From the NCBI GenBank assembly GCA_036559195.1, contig DATBTN010000058.1, positions 1 through 64,000 on the forward strand: 64,000 nt of DNA, read 5' to 3'. Shown here piece by piece: positions 39,220 through 48,268 of the stretch. The notes under the pieces are model-generated. The model saw only the letters and a program-made list of their open reading frames with translations. It was not told the origin of the DNA and ran no database searches. Each line of letters starts with the position of its first letter. Position 1 is the first letter of the stretch. The DNA is from Candidatus Baltobacteraceae bacterium (GTDB taxonomy: Bacteria > Vulcanimicrobiota > Vulcanimicrobiia > Vulcanimicrobiales > Vulcanimicrobiaceae). Made by a program: the position numbers and the translations under genes.

Positions 39220-40797
39220 ATGGCCCGCGACCTCAACGATTCCGGCATCCCGCTGCGACCGGTCTACGACCGCATCGGCGACGAGCCGCACGATCTCGGT
39301 ACGCCCGGAACCTTTCCGTTCGCGCGCGGCGTGCGCAAGGATATGTATCGCGGCCGTTTGTGGACGATGCGTCAGTACGCGGGATTCGCCACGGCGGCGG
39401 AATCGAACGCTCGCTACCGCTACTTACTCGAGCACGGTACGACCGGCCTTTCGGTCGCATTCGATCTGCCGACCCAACTCGGCTACGATTCCGACGCGCC
39501 GCAGGCGCGCGGCGAAGTCGGCAAAGTGGGCGTCGCGATCGACAGCGTTGCCGATGTGGAGACGCTTTTCGACGGAATTCCCCTCGATGAAGTTACCGTT
39601 TCGATGACGATCAACGCGCCGGCCGCGATCGTGCTCGCGATGGTGCTCGCCGTCGCCCGGCGTCGCGGCATCGCCTTCGAGAAACTCGGCGGCACCATTC
39701 AGAACGACGTGCTCAAAGAGTACGTCGCGCGCGGCACGTATATTTATCCGCCCGCGCCGTCCATGCGCCTGGTCACCGACGTCATGGCCTACTGCGCCCG
39801 GGAAGTTCCGCAGTGGAACACGATCTCGATCTCCGGCTATCACATTCGCGAGGCCGGCTCGACCGCGCTCGAAGAGATCGCGTTCACGCTTTCGAACGGC
39901 AAAGCCTATCTGCGCGCCGCCCGAGACGCCGGCATCGATCCCGACACCATCGCGCCACGGCTTTCGTTCTTTTGGAACGCTCACAACGATTTCTTTGAAG
40001 AAGTGGCAAAGTTTCGCGCCGCCCGCTATCTCTGGGCGCACATCACGCGCGACGAATTCGGCTGCCTCGACCCGCGTTCGCAGATGCTGCGCGCACATGC
40101 CCAGACGGCCGGCTCGACGCTGACCGCGCAGGAGCCGGAGAACAACGTCGTGCGCGTGACGCTGCAGGCACTCGCGGCCGTTCTCGGCGGCACGCAGTCG
40201 CTGCATACCAACGGCAAGGACGAGGCGCTCGCGCTGCCCACGGCCGAATCGGCGAAGCTCGCACTGCGCACGCAGCAGATCATCGCTTACGAGAGCGGCG
40301 TCGCCGACGTCGTCGATCCGCTCGCCGGATCGTACTATGTGGAGAGCCTGACCAACGATTTGATCGCGCGCGCGCAAGCGCTCATCGCCGAAGTCGACGC
40401 CTTGGGCGGCGCCGTCGCCGCGATCGAGAGCGGCTGGATGCAGACGCGCATCGCCGATTCGGCGTACCGCGCGCAGCAAGCCATCGAAAGCGGCGAGGCG
40501 GTGGTGGTGGCGGTCAATCGCTTTGCCGAGAGCGGCAAAAGCGTTCGCATCCCGCTGCAGCGGATCGGCGAAGCCGTCGAACGCGATCAGAGCGCTCGCC
40601 TGCAGGCGTTTCGCGCGCACCGCGATGCGGCGCTGGTCGAGGAAAGGCTGGCGGCGGTTCGCGCCGCCGCAGCGGGCACTGAGAACCTGATGCCGCGATT
40701 CGTCGACGCCGTCGACGCCGGCGCGACGCTCGGCGAGGTCTGCAATGTTTTACGCGACGTCTTCGGCGTCTATCGCGCGCGAGAGATCGTAGCCTAA
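39220..40797 (+). CDS. Methylmalonyl-CoA mutase, large (catalytic) subunit
   Basis: Catalytic barrel subunit of the B12 enzyme that turns methylmalonyl-CoA into succinyl-CoA. 525 residues, with RQYAGF (Y53), R171 in ARGTYIYPP and H208 in ISGYH; these positions match the residues that favour methylmalonyl-CoA over isobutyryl-CoA in studied mutases. No C-terminal cobalamin-binding domain (DxHxxG) is present, so it is the split type and needs a separate small subunit that is not in this window. It follows pccA by 38 bases and is followed directly by the epimerase gene. Confidence 0.92.
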   Translation: MARDLNDSGIPLRPVYDRIGDEPHDLGTPGTFPFARGVRKDMYRGRLWTMRQYAGFATAAESNARYRYLLEHGTTGLSVAFDLPTQLGYDSDAPQARGEVGKVGVAIDSVADVETLFDGIPLDEVTVSMTINAPAAIVLAMVLAVARRRGIAFEKLGGTIQNDVLKEYVARGTYIYPPAPSMRLVTDVMAYCAREVPQWNTISISGYHIREAGSTALEEIAFTLSNGKAYLRAARDAGIDPDTIAPRLSFFWNAHNDFFEEVAKFRAARYLWAHITRDEFGCLDPRSQMLRAHAQTAGSTLTAQEPENNVVRVTLQALAAVLGGTQSLHTNGKDEALALPTAESAKLALRTQQIIAYESGVADVVDPLAGSYYVESLTNDLIARAQALIAEVDALGGAVAAIESGWMQTRIADSAYRAQQAIESGEAVVVAVNRFAESGKSVRIPLQRIGEAVERDQSARLQAFRAHRDAALVEERLAAVRAAAAGTENLMPRFVDAVDAGATLGEVCNVLRDVFGVYRAREIVA

Positions 40798-41211
40798 GTG
40801 CGGATCGACCACATCGCCATCGTCGTGCGCGATCTCGACGCAACGATCGAGCTCTACACGCAAACCCTCGGCTTCGAACAGATCTATCGCGAGATCGTCG
40901 CCGATCAAGGCGTCGAGGCGGTCGGTCTGAGGGCCGGTGAAAGCGTCATCGAACTGCTGCGGCCGCTCGATGAGACCTCGCCGATCGCGCGCTATCGCGG
41001 CGACGCCGCGACGAAGCTTCACCATACGGCGTATCGCGTAGACGACCTCGTCGGCGAACTCGCGCGACTAAAAGCCGCCGGCGTACGTTTACTCGACGAA
41101 CATCCGCGTGCGGGCGCTCACGGAAATCGCATCGCGTTTCTCCATCCCAAGAGCACGCTGGGCGTGCTCGTCGAACTCTGCCAACCCGCTACCGCAACAC
41201 CCACCGCGTGA
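40798..41211 (+). CDS. mce: Methylmalonyl-CoA epimerase
   Basis: A 137-residue vicinal-oxygen-chelate protein that interconverts the (S) product of propionyl-CoA carboxylase and the (R) substrate of the mutase. Motifs: RIDHIAIVVRDLDATIELYTQTLGF with the first metal His, HHTAYRVDDL in the middle, and VLVELCQ (metal Glu) near the C-terminus. The GTG start lies immediately after the mutase stop. Confidence 0.93.
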   Translation: MRIDHIAIVVRDLDATIELYTQTLGFEQIYREIVADQGVEAVGLRAGESVIELLRPLDETSPIARYRGDAATKLHHTAYRVDDLVGELARLKAAGVRLLDEHPRAGAHGNRIAFLHPKSTLGVLVELCQPATATPTA

Positions 41212-41223
41212 CCGTAGGAGTCC

Positions 41224-42177
41224 ATGGCTCGCAAACGTAGACGCCGCGGCGCCGGCCGCCTCAAGCCCTTGCCCGTGTTGTTTCTTCTGCTTATCGCGGC
41301 GCTCGTGATTTGGGCGCTGCTCCCCCGCCACGCGCCCAACCATCGCACGCGCGGCACGACTGTGGCGCAGACGACCGCCGCGCCGATCGCTACACCCGCG
41401 TCCACCGTTGAAGCGACCGCAACGCCGGAGGCTTCGCCATCGGCCGAGTCGAGCGCGACGCCCGCCCCCGCCCTCACGCTCGCACCGCGCGCCACGCAGG
41501 CACCCGCCTACACGGGAAACGCGCCGGTCGTCGCCATCATCGTTGACGATTGCGGCCAGTGGCTCGATACCGAACGCGGCTACATCGCGCTGCCGATTCC
41601 GCTCACGATGTCGGTGCTGCCCCACGTGCGATACGGAACCCTCATTGCGAACGAAGCGCAAGCCGCCGGCAAAGGGGTGATGCTGCATCTTCCGATGGAA
41701 CCGATTTCGCATATCAATCCGGGACCGGGCGAGATCAAGACGGCGATGGGCGATGCCGCCATCGTCGCGCAGACCGAGAACGACGTCGCGCAAGTTCCGC
41801 TGGCAACCGGCGTGAACAATCACGAAGGCAGCGAAGCAAGCGCCGATCCACGCGTGATGAACGACGTGATGGGCGTGGTCAAAGCGCACGGCCTCTTCTT
41901 CATCGACTCGATGACCTCGGCGAAATCGGTCGCCAAACAAACCGCACAGACCGACGGCGTACCGACCGCCGCTCGCGACGTCTTTCTCGACAACCAAGAC
42001 GATGTGGCCTACAGCGAGTCGATGCTCGCCCGCGCCGTCGCCGTAGCAAAGGCTAACGGCTCGGCCATCGCCATCGGCCACCCGCGCCCCACGACCCTCG
42101 AAGCCCTCCGCGTTATGTACCCCAAGATGCAAGCCGAAGGCATCCACTTCGTCCTCGCCTCACAACTCGTACGTTAA
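41224..42177 (+). CDS. Divergent polysaccharide deacetylase family protein (YibQ/DUF610-like)
   Basis: A 317-residue protein with an N-terminal signal anchor (PLPVLFLLLIAALVIWALL), a Thr/Ala/Pro-rich linker to about residue 95, and a deacetylase-like barrel: VAIIVDDCGQWLDTERGYIALPIPLTMSVLP, MLHLPMEPI, TGVNNHEGSEA and FFIDSMTS. These are the hallmarks of the YibQ family, exported proteins associated with the cell envelope. It lies 12 bases after mce and probably belongs to the same transcript, without an obvious metabolic link. A REP hairpin follows. Confidence 0.88.
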   Translation: MARKRRRRGAGRLKPLPVLFLLLIAALVIWALLPRHAPNHRTRGTTVAQTTAAPIATPASTVEATATPEASPSAESSATPAPALTLAPRATQAPAYTGNAPVVAIIVDDCGQWLDTERGYIALPIPLTMSVLPHVRYGTLIANEAQAAGKGVMLHLPMEPISHINPGPGEIKTAMGDAAIVAQTENDVAQVPLATGVNNHEGSEASADPRVMNDVMGVVKAHGLFFIDSMTSAKSVAKQTAQTDGVPTAARDVFLDNQDDVAYSESMLARAVAVAKANGSAIAIGHPRPTTLEALRVMYPKMQAEGIHFVLASQLVR

Positions 42178-42208
42178 TGCGCGGTCGGCAAAGCGCGTAA
42201 CAGGCGCC

Positions 42209-42347
42209 CTTCGACAAGCTCAGGATGACAAGGGTCGGACCATGCCCTATTATTTTGAGCTGACGGTGCGTTTTGTTATGTTGAGCTGGCGGTGCGTTTT
42301 GTCATGTGAGCCGACAGCGCGTTTTTGTCATGCTGAGCCTGTCGAAG
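42209..42347. repeat. REP-type inverted repeat between convergent genes
   Basis: CTTCGACAAGCTCAGGATGACAA (42209-42231) pairs with TTGTCATGCTGAGCCTGTCGAAG (42325-42347). Between them are three decayed copies of TTTTGTYATGYTGAGC spaced about 30 bases apart. It lies between the convergent YibQ and DUF4127 genes. Confidence 0.8.
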
Positions 42348-42373
42348 CACGGGCGCTAGCAGGTCGCTCGGTG

Positions 42374-43909
42374 TTAGCGCGCCGGCAAACCTGGGGCGAG
42401 GCGGACTTCGATTTCGGTTTCGAAGGTGCGGTCCCATGGGAGGGTGATGCGCATGTCGGCGATGTGATAGCCCGGATAGATTTGGCCGAGGATATCGACG
42501 GCGCGGTTCCAGAGTTCGGCGTTATTTCGTTCGGTGATCGGCGTGGCTTGATCGGGCAACAGATACGTGTGATCCGTAATGCCTTGAGCCGTTAGCGTTG
42601 CGTTGAGGTCGGGGCGAACGTAGTCGTGAAAGAGATAGTCGTCCATGTAACGGTCGAAGGTGAAATCGGCGTGCGCGATCGCGTTGTAGCGGTGCGAGCG
42701 GCGGCCCACGCCGGCGGCGATCGCTTCGGCGAGCGCGGTACCCACCGTGTTGGCGTTGGTATTCCACGACGAATACGCGTCGATCTTCCCCGCAATGCCG
42801 GCTTGCATCATCGATTGAACGAACTCCGATTGGTGAACGAAGCTGCCCTCCAGGAACGTAAGGTCGGCGAGCGCCACCGATTTGCCCGCGGAAACGTCGC
42901 CCTGCATCGATGCAAGAAGCGAGGCGTCGTGTGCCGGGTCGGTCTTGGGCACGCGAACGTAGAGCGTAAGGTCGGGCGCCGTGTCGTCGCGCACGCCGCC
43001 GCAAAGTCCGATTAGCCCGTCGATCGCCGTTTCGATCGGGGCGAATTCGAGTGGATCGTTGAACGCGGCGCCGTCGGGCATCGAGTATCGCACGGCAACG
43101 TGCGGCGTCCATGCGATGCCGCGATCTAAGGCCTGCGCGATCATCGCCATTCCGAGTTCGTCGGCGCCGGGTTCGATCGCAACGCGATCGGCGATCCCGA
43201 GCTGCGCGACTTCGGCTTTCAATGCGCGCACGTCTTTGAGATGCAAGCCGACCGGGCCGGCGTCGTCCTGGCCGAGCACGGTACGATCGATCGGTCCGTT
43301 CGAAGTGAGTTGCAGAATCTTCAAATCGACCTCGAGATTTCGTGTGCGCGTGTCGAGGTAGGCTTGCAGTATCGGCTCGCCGATCAACTGCCGCAGTTCT
43401 TGCGCCCGCGCCGCTTCACTCGGGAGCGGCGGATCGTGCAGGTTCGCATACTCCTGGAGATATTTCCACGCCGGGTACGCAGCGAAGAAATCTTTCGCCG
43501 GGCCGAGCGCCGGAACGCCGGTCGGAGCCAAGCGCATCACCGTGCCGAACGCACCGAGCCACGCCTTGGGATGTTCGGCACGCAAATGCGCGAGTTCGCG
43601 CAATCGCGAGTACGCATCGGCATAGGTAACGCCGGGAATGCGCGAGGCGACCAGGCCGCCGTAGGCGAGCATGTCGGTCGAAACGACGAAGTCGCCGGCG
43701 TGCTGCCCCGCCGGGCCGTTGAGCCACGCGATGATCGCTTCGGGATTCCCAGGCGTAAGATAGTTCCCCAGATCGGCACGCGGCGGCGTCGACACCGCTC
43801 GCCCGGCGATCGCGCCCAAGAGCACGGGCAGTTGCCGCGTGACCGGCCGATCGTCGAGGGGCACGAATGCAATCGGGAGCAGAGCAAGCAAAAGCGCCGC
43901 AATTTTCAT
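42374..43909 (-). CDS. DUF4127 family protein
   Basis: A 511-residue exported protein with a short signal peptide (MKIAALLLALLPIAF). The N-terminus VPLDDRPVTRQLPVLLGAIAG and later SDMLAYGGLVASR and WNTNANTVGTALAEAI are characteristic of DUF4127, a family of uncharacterised secreted proteins sometimes found near glycan-handling genes. The enzymatic activity is unknown. The 3' end faces the YibQ-like gene across the repeat. Upstream, 61 bases separate it from another small secreted gene on the same strand. Confidence 0.88.
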   Translation of the reverse strand: MKIAALLLALLPIAFVPLDDRPVTRQLPVLLGAIAGRAVSTPPRADLGNYLTPGNPEAIIAWLNGPAGQHAGDFVVSTDMLAYGGLVASRIPGVTYADAYSRLRELAHLRAEHPKAWLGAFGTVMRLAPTGVPALGPAKDFFAAYPAWKYLQEYANLHDPPLPSEAARAQELRQLIGEPILQAYLDTRTRNLEVDLKILQLTSNGPIDRTVLGQDDAGPVGLHLKDVRALKAEVAQLGIADRVAIEPGADELGMAMIAQALDRGIAWTPHVAVRYSMPDGAAFNDPLEFAPIETAIDGLIGLCGGVRDDTAPDLTLYVRVPKTDPAHDASLLASMQGDVSAGKSVALADLTFLEGSFVHQSEFVQSMMQAGIAGKIDAYSSWNTNANTVGTALAEAIAAGVGRRSHRYNAIAHADFTFDRYMDDYLFHDYVRPDLNATLTAQGITDHTYLLPDQATPITERNNAELWNRAVDILGQIYPGYHIADMRITLPWDRTFETEIEVRLAPGLPAR

Positions 43910-43970
43910 TACGGCGCTTTTTCGCCCATACCGACGCTTTAGACTGCCTGTCTCGAATTACGGGGAGATC

Positions 43971-44321
43971 TTAGTTCTTGGTGTAGTAGAGCGCCCGGCC
44001 GTGATGTCCGTAAACGAAGACCTTGGCGGCGTGGCGCACGCCGAGCGATTGCGTGTAGATCACGTGAACGCGCGCTCCGGGTTTAAGGTCTTTGGTTTGA
44101 ACCGTCGTGCCGTCTTCGAGATCGACGAATTTCGGCCACGAAAGAAACGACACGTCGGCCGGAACGCCGTCCGTGCAATGCACGCGAACGTTCTCGAGCG
44201 ACACGTGATCGATCCAACCGTGGCATTGCTTGTATTTTCCGCCCGGCGGAACCGCCGCGGCGGGTAGGAACGAGCCGAGCACTACCGCGGTGCTGAGAAC
44301 AATGCCGAATACATAGCGCAT
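43971..44321 (-). CDS. Small secreted protein of unknown function
   Basis: A 116-residue exported protein with the signal peptide MRYVFGIVLSTAVVLGSFLPAAA. The mature domain, about 93 residues, contains QCHGWIDHVSLENVRVHC (a likely disulfide pair), VQTKDLKPGARVHVIYTQ and VFVYGHHG, an OB-fold-like beta pattern similar in style to DUF5666 proteins. No firm family. It stands alone between lrgB and the DUF4127 gene. Confidence 0.7.
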   Translation of the reverse strand: MRYVFGIVLSTAVVLGSFLPAAAVPPGGKYKQCHGWIDHVSLENVRVHCTDGVPADVSFLSWPKFVDLEDGTTVQTKDLKPGARVHVIYTQSLGVRHAAKVFVYGHHGRALYYTKN

Positions 44322-44375
44322 AAGCGAATCCTCCGCACGGATTCTACCCGAGAACCCCCACCTTTCAAACGGATG

Positions 44376-45077
44376 CTAGCGCGAGAACCAGGCCAACAGC
44401 AGATGAAACACGGGCGGCAAGAGGAGCGCCGTTGCGATTGCGTTGAGTCCCAAAGCGAGGCCCGAAAACGTTCCGGCGAGCACGTCGATCGCAAGCGCGC
44501 GCGCCGTCCCGATTCCGTGCGAGGCGATGCCGATGCCGAATCCGCGAAAACGCCGATCGTGCTTCGCACCGAGAATCATCGGCGCGAACATCGCTCCGAT
44601 CACGCCGCTCACGATCGCGAACGCGGCCGTAAGCGTCGGCGAACCGCCGATCTGCGCGCTCACGATCATGGCGACTGGCGTCGTCACCGACTTCGGAGCG
44701 AGCGATCGCAACACCACGTCGGGCAGTCCGAAAACGTGCGCACAGAGCACGGCGGTAAGCACGGCCGTGGCGGAGCCGCAGAGCAGCGCGACGCCCAGCG
44801 GAAGTGCGGACCGGCGTATGATAGCGGCGTTACGAAAGAGCGGAACCGCGAGCGCGATCGTCGCGGGAGTCAAAAGAAACGAGATTGGCCACGCAGCCGC
44901 CGCGTAACGCTCGTACGGAATATGCAGCGCGTAGAGCGCGGCACCGATAAGGAGCATCGAGGTTAAGACCGGATTGAGCAGCGGATGGTCTCGACCCGCG
45001 CGCGAGAGCCGCTCCATGAGCAGGTAAACGCCGATCGTTACCGCGCAGCCTACGATCATATCGAGTATATCGAGCAT
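44376..45077 (-). CDS. lrgB: LrgB/CidB-family membrane protein
   Basis: A 233-residue inner-membrane protein with about 6-7 helices and the family blocks HPLLNPVLTSMLLIGAAL, FLLTPATIALAVPLF, SLAPKSVTTPVAMIVS and GIASHGIGTARAL. LrgB with LrgA forms transporters for small carboxylates: pyruvate in Bacillus (PftAB), glycolate/glycerate in the plastid homologue PLGG1. Its ATG overlaps the lrgA stop (TAATG), and lrgA in turn overlaps murQ. MurQ releases D-lactate, so D-lactate is an attractive substrate (inference). Confidence 0.92.
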   Translation of the reverse strand: MLDILDMIVGCAVTIGVYLLMERLSRAGRDHPLLNPVLTSMLLIGAALYALHIPYERYAAAAWPISFLLTPATIALAVPLFRNAAIIRRSALPLGVALLCGSATAVLTAVLCAHVFGLPDVVLRSLAPKSVTTPVAMIVSAQIGGSPTLTAAFAIVSGVIGAMFAPMILGAKHDRRFRGFGIGIASHGIGTARALAIDVLAGTFSGLALGLNAIATALLLPPVFHLLLAWFSR

Positions 45078-45349
45078 TACGTCCGCTCTTGCACGCGCGC
45101 GATCGCGCCTCCGACGAGCGCGGTTACGAGAATTGCGAGCGCGACGGAGAGCACCAGCGCGACGGCGAGTCCCAGCCAATATACGCGAATCAACGCGAGG
45201 TATCGGATGACGCCGACACCCGCCGGCACGAAAAAGAGCGGAAACCATCGTAAGAGCCAGCGGCTCGTAAGATCGATCGGCGGATCGACCCGGCGGCGAA
45301 GAAAGAGCAGAGCGAGCAGGGCGAGCAGACCGCCGACTGCGAGGCTCAC
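45077..45349 (-). CDS. lrgA: LrgA/CidA-family membrane protein, short form
   Basis: A 90-residue hydrophobic protein with three predicted helices and the LrgA core LLRWFPLFFVPAGVGVIRYLALI. Typical LrgA proteins have 115-145 residues and four helices; this one begins at what is usually helix 2. The GTG at 45349 overlaps the murQ stop (GTGA), and sequence further upstream in this frame lies inside murQ, so a longer protein is unlikely. It partners LrgB. Confidence 0.85.
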   Translation of the reverse strand: MSLAVGGLLALLALLFLRRRVDPPIDLTSRWLLRWFPLFFVPAGVGVIRYLALIRVYWLGLAVALVLSVALAILVTALVGGAIARVQERT

Positions 45350-46230
45350 AGGCTCGCGCGCAAATCCCCGCCGTGCGCGTCGAGCACCGCACGCGCCGCC
45401 GGCGCGTCGACGCCGTGGCTCGCCATAACGACCGCGATCTTCACGCGACCGTCGGCCGCGTCGAGCAACGCTTGCGCGCGCTCGGGATCCACATGCGCGA
45501 TCCGTTCGACCAAACGTCGCGCCCGCTGGCGCAGCTTGTGATTGGTCGCGACGACGTCGACCATCAAGTTGTCGTAGACTTTCCCCAAGCGAACCATCGT
45601 CGCGGTCGAAAGCGTGTTGAGCAGTACTTTCTGCGACGTGCCGGCTTTGAGGCGCGTCGATCCGGTCAGCGGCTCGGCGCCGGTCAACAACGCGATGCCC
45701 AGATCGGCTGCCGCGAGCAGCGGTGCGCCGGCGGAGTTGGCTACCCCGAGCGTCCACGCGCCGATCGAACGTGCTTCGGCGATCGCGCGCACCACGTACG
45801 GCGCACCGCCGCTCGCCGAGATACCCACCACGGCATCGCCCGGCAGCACGTGCCCGCGCATCGCGCGCACGCCGGCTTCGCCGTCGTCCTCAGCCCCTTC
45901 CGCCGCCCGCGTGAGCGCCGGCAGATCGCCGGCGATATGCCCGCACACGAGTCGCGGATCGGTCCCGAAGGTCGGCGGCATCTCGGATGCATCCAAGAAA
46001 CCGAGCCGCCCGCTCGTTCCCGCGCCGACGTAGTGCAGGTGACCGCCGGCGCGCAGACGCGGCGCGATCTCGTCAACCGCTCGGGCGATCGCGGCGCTCT
46101 GCGCGACGACCGCATCGACGGCGGCGCGATGTTCGTCGGCCAGCACGTGAACCAAGTCGGCGGTTTGCAGCGCATCGAGTCCGCTGGTTCGCGGATTGAC
46201 CGCTTCGGTCTGCGGCAGGCCGTCGTGCAT
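45346..46230 (-). CDS. murQ: N-acetylmuramic acid 6-phosphate etherase
   Basis: Cleaves the lactyl ether of MurNAc-6-phosphate to GlcNAc-6-phosphate and D-lactate in cytoplasmic cell-wall recycling. A 294-residue SIS-fold protein with YVGAGTSGRLGFLDASEMPPTFG near residue 65, GISASGGAPYVV, and TSRLKAGTSQKVLLN, all classical MurQ blocks. ATG 46230 overlaps the upstream kinase stop (TGATG); GTG 46233 is a possible start one codon earlier. Fed by AnmK upstream. Confidence 0.96.
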   Translation of the reverse strand: MHDGLPQTEAVNPRTSGLDALQTADLVHVLADEHRAAVDAVVAQSAAIARAVDEIAPRLRAGGHLHYVGAGTSGRLGFLDASEMPPTFGTDPRLVCGHIAGDLPALTRAAEGAEDDGEAGVRAMRGHVLPGDAVVGISASGGAPYVVRAIAEARSIGAWTLGVANSAGAPLLAAADLGIALLTGAEPLTGSTRLKAGTSQKVLLNTLSTATMVRLGKVYDNLMVDVVATNHKLRQRARRLVERIAHVDPERAQALLDAADGRVKIAVVMASHGVDAPAARAVLDAHGGDLRASL

Positions 46231-47135
46231 CACTCGCTCGCCAGTCGTTCGGCCGCGGCGAGTGCGCCAGCGTAGGGTTCCACCGCTTCTTTGCGGATCG
46301 GCATGTGTGGGAATTCGTTCTGCAAACGGGTCTCCAGCAGGTACGTGAGCATACTGTTGCGCCGCAAAAGGCCTCCGGCAAAGACGATCGGCACGCTCGG
46401 CGCGTCGAAACCCGCTTTGCGAATCACGGCTTTGAGTAACTCCGCGAGATCGAGCGCGGCCACCTGTAAGATCTTGGTCGCGGCGCGCTCGCCCGCGTTG
46501 GCGGATTCCAGCACGATTGGCGCGAGGGCGGCGATGCGCGTGACCGGGTTCGGCGAGCCGTAGATCCGATCGATCGCGGCAATGGCGTCGGCCACATCGA
46601 GCTCGGCCGCGAGTGCCTGCACGAATGCATCCTGCGGCGCGCGCCCGTCGAACGCGCGTACGAGCGTTTTGAGGGCCGCCTGTCCGATTGCAAAGCCCGA
46701 ACCTTCGTCGCCCGCCAGGTAGCCGAAGCCGCCGCTGCGATACGCGCGATTGTCGCGCTCCGCATACGCGATCGAGCCGGTTCCGGCAATTACGACCGCG
46801 CCGTCACCGGCCGGCACGACCGCGCGCAGCGCGATGAACGCGTCGTCGCGCACGAGCACGCGCGCCGGCGCGAACCGCGCGCGAATTGTCCCCTCGATCG
46901 CCGACGCGACGCCCGAACGGCCGGCTCCGGCGGCGCCCACGACGATTGCATCGGGCATCGCGCCGTCGAGGACGGCGAGGATCGTCTGCACGATCGTCTC
47001 GCTCGCGGGTTCGACGCCGCGCGAACTCGCATTGGCCGCGGCTCCCTCGTGCGTTCGCTGCAGTTTACCATCGCGCGCGATCGCGGCGATCGTCGAGGTT
47101 CCCCCGGCGTCGACGCCGATCGTTACCGTCGGCAT
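46230..47135 (-). CDS. BadF/BcrA-family amino-sugar kinase (GlcNAc/MurNAc kinase-like)
   Basis: A 301-residue ASKHA kinase: TIGVDAGGTSTIAAIARDGK (phosphate 1 loop), VIAGTGSIAYA (phosphate 2), GDEGSGFAIG and VPIVFAGGLLRRN (adenosine loop). Members phosphorylate N-acetylglucosamine, and in clostridia also MurNAc (MurK). In this operon it would salvage the GlcNAc and possibly MurNAc released by NagZ. It overlaps anmK by 13 bases and murQ by one. Confidence 0.88.
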   Translation of the reverse strand: MPTVTIGVDAGGTSTIAAIARDGKLQRTHEGAAANASSRGVEPASETIVQTILAVLDGAMPDAIVVGAAGAGRSGVASAIEGTIRARFAPARVLVRDDAFIALRAVVPAGDGAVVIAGTGSIAYAERDNRAYRSGGFGYLAGDEGSGFAIGQAALKTLVRAFDGRAPQDAFVQALAAELDVADAIAAIDRIYGSPNPVTRIAALAPIVLESANAGERAATKILQVAALDLAELLKAVIRKAGFDAPSVPIVFAGGLLRRNSMLTYLLETRLQNEFPHMPIRKEAVEPYAGALAAAERLASE

Positions 47136-48268
47136 TCGGCCTCCAGCGTTTCGAGAAGGGCGCGCAGGTTGTGCGGCGCGATCGCTCCGAGCGGCACGGT
47201 GCGCGCGGCGCCGGTGACGCGCGGAACGTTGGCCGCGCGTTCGCGCAGCGTTTCGTAGCCGAGAATCGCGAACGCGATCGCTTCTTTGGCATCCGGGTCG
47301 AGCATTGCCGTCGATGGTTCGACAACGAAGCCCGTAAGCCGTTCTGCCAGCCCGCGCAGGATCGCCGCATTGCGCGCGCCGCCGCCGCTGATGAGAACGC
47401 GGGCGCCCGGCGGCGCGTGCGTTCGAATCGCATCCGCCAGCGTCGCCGCCGTGAGCGCGGTCAGCGTCGCGGCGCCGTCCTCGAGCGAAAGCGCATCCAA
47501 CGCGCGGGCGTGAGCGGCGAGAAACTGCGCTCCGAAGCGCTCCCGGCCGGTCGTTTTCGGCGGAGCCTGCGCGAAGTACGCATCGTCGAGCATCGCCGCA
47601 AGAGCGGTTCGGTCGGCAACGCCGGCCGCGGCTAGCGCGCCGCCGGCGTCGTACGCGTGGGTTCCGTCGGTGCGCTCGCGCACGAACGCGTCGATCAGCA
47701 TATTTCCCGGCCCGCTATCGAAGGCGATCACCTCGGGCGGTGCGACGCCGCGACGCAAGACCGTAAGATTCGCGATGCCGCCGATATTAACGGCGACGCG
47801 ATCTTCAACGCCGCTCGCGAGCAGTAGCGCATCGACATAGGGCACGAGCGGCGCGCCGTGCCCGCCGGCGGCCACGTCGGCGCTGCGAAAATCGAAGCAG
47901 ACCGTCACGCCCAGCGTTTCGCGAATCGCGAACGGGTCCGCGACCTGCAGCGTGAAGTGCCGATCGCCGTCGTGCCAGAGTGTCTGACCGTGCGAAGCGA
48001 CGTAGTCGACGTGCCGCCCCCGCAGAAGCGTTTGCGCGGCGTGCGCGAACGCCTCACCGAGCCGGCGGTGCAGCGCGGCGACATCCTCCACCGAACCCGT
48101 ATTCGGCGGGAGCGCGGCCGTCAGTTCCGCGCGCAGATCGGCTGAAAACGGCGTCGTCGTGAAATCGAGAAGCTCGACGTCGTATCCGGCGCCGTGCGGA
48201 ACGATTCGGCAGAGTGCGGCGTCGATACCGTCGAGCGACGTACCGCTCATCAGCCCGACGGCGATCAT
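47123..48268 (-). CDS. anmK: Anhydro-N-acetylmuramic acid kinase
   Basis: Opens and phosphorylates 1,6-anhydro-MurNAc to MurNAc-6-phosphate, the substrate of MurQ. The 381-residue protein starts MIAVGLMSGTSLDGIDAAL, the family signature, with ASHGQTLWHDG, VNIGGIANLTVL, AFDSGPGNMLIDA and VLISGGGARNAAI following. ATG 48268 is the right start; the open frame upstream is inside the hydrolase gene. A need for anhydro-sugar recycling implies lytic transglycosylases and an intact periplasm, supporting a diderm cell. Confidence 0.96.
   Translation of the reverse strand: MIAVGLMSGTSLDGIDAALCRIVPHGAGYDVELLDFTTTPFSADLRAELTAALPPNTGSVEDVAALHRRLGEAFAHAAQTLLRGRHVDYVASHGQTLWHDGDRHFTLQVADPFAIRETLGVTVCFDFRSADVAAGGHGAPLVPYVDALLLASGVEDRVAVNIGGIANLTVLRRGVAPPEVIAFDSGPGNMLIDAFVRERTDGTHAYDAGGALAAAGVADRTALAAMLDDAYFAQAPPKTTGRERFGAQFLAAHARALDALSLEDGAATLTALTAATLADAIRTHAPPGARVLISGGGARNAAILRGLAERLTGFVVEPSTAMLDPDAKEAIAFAILGYETLRERAANVPRVTGAARTVPLGAIAPHNLRALLETLEAECRR

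Noticed and set aside
45078-45392. N-terminal extension of lrgB
   Set aside because: Antisense-like, Arg/Ser-rich shadow of lrgA and murQ; ATG 45077 is the natural start.
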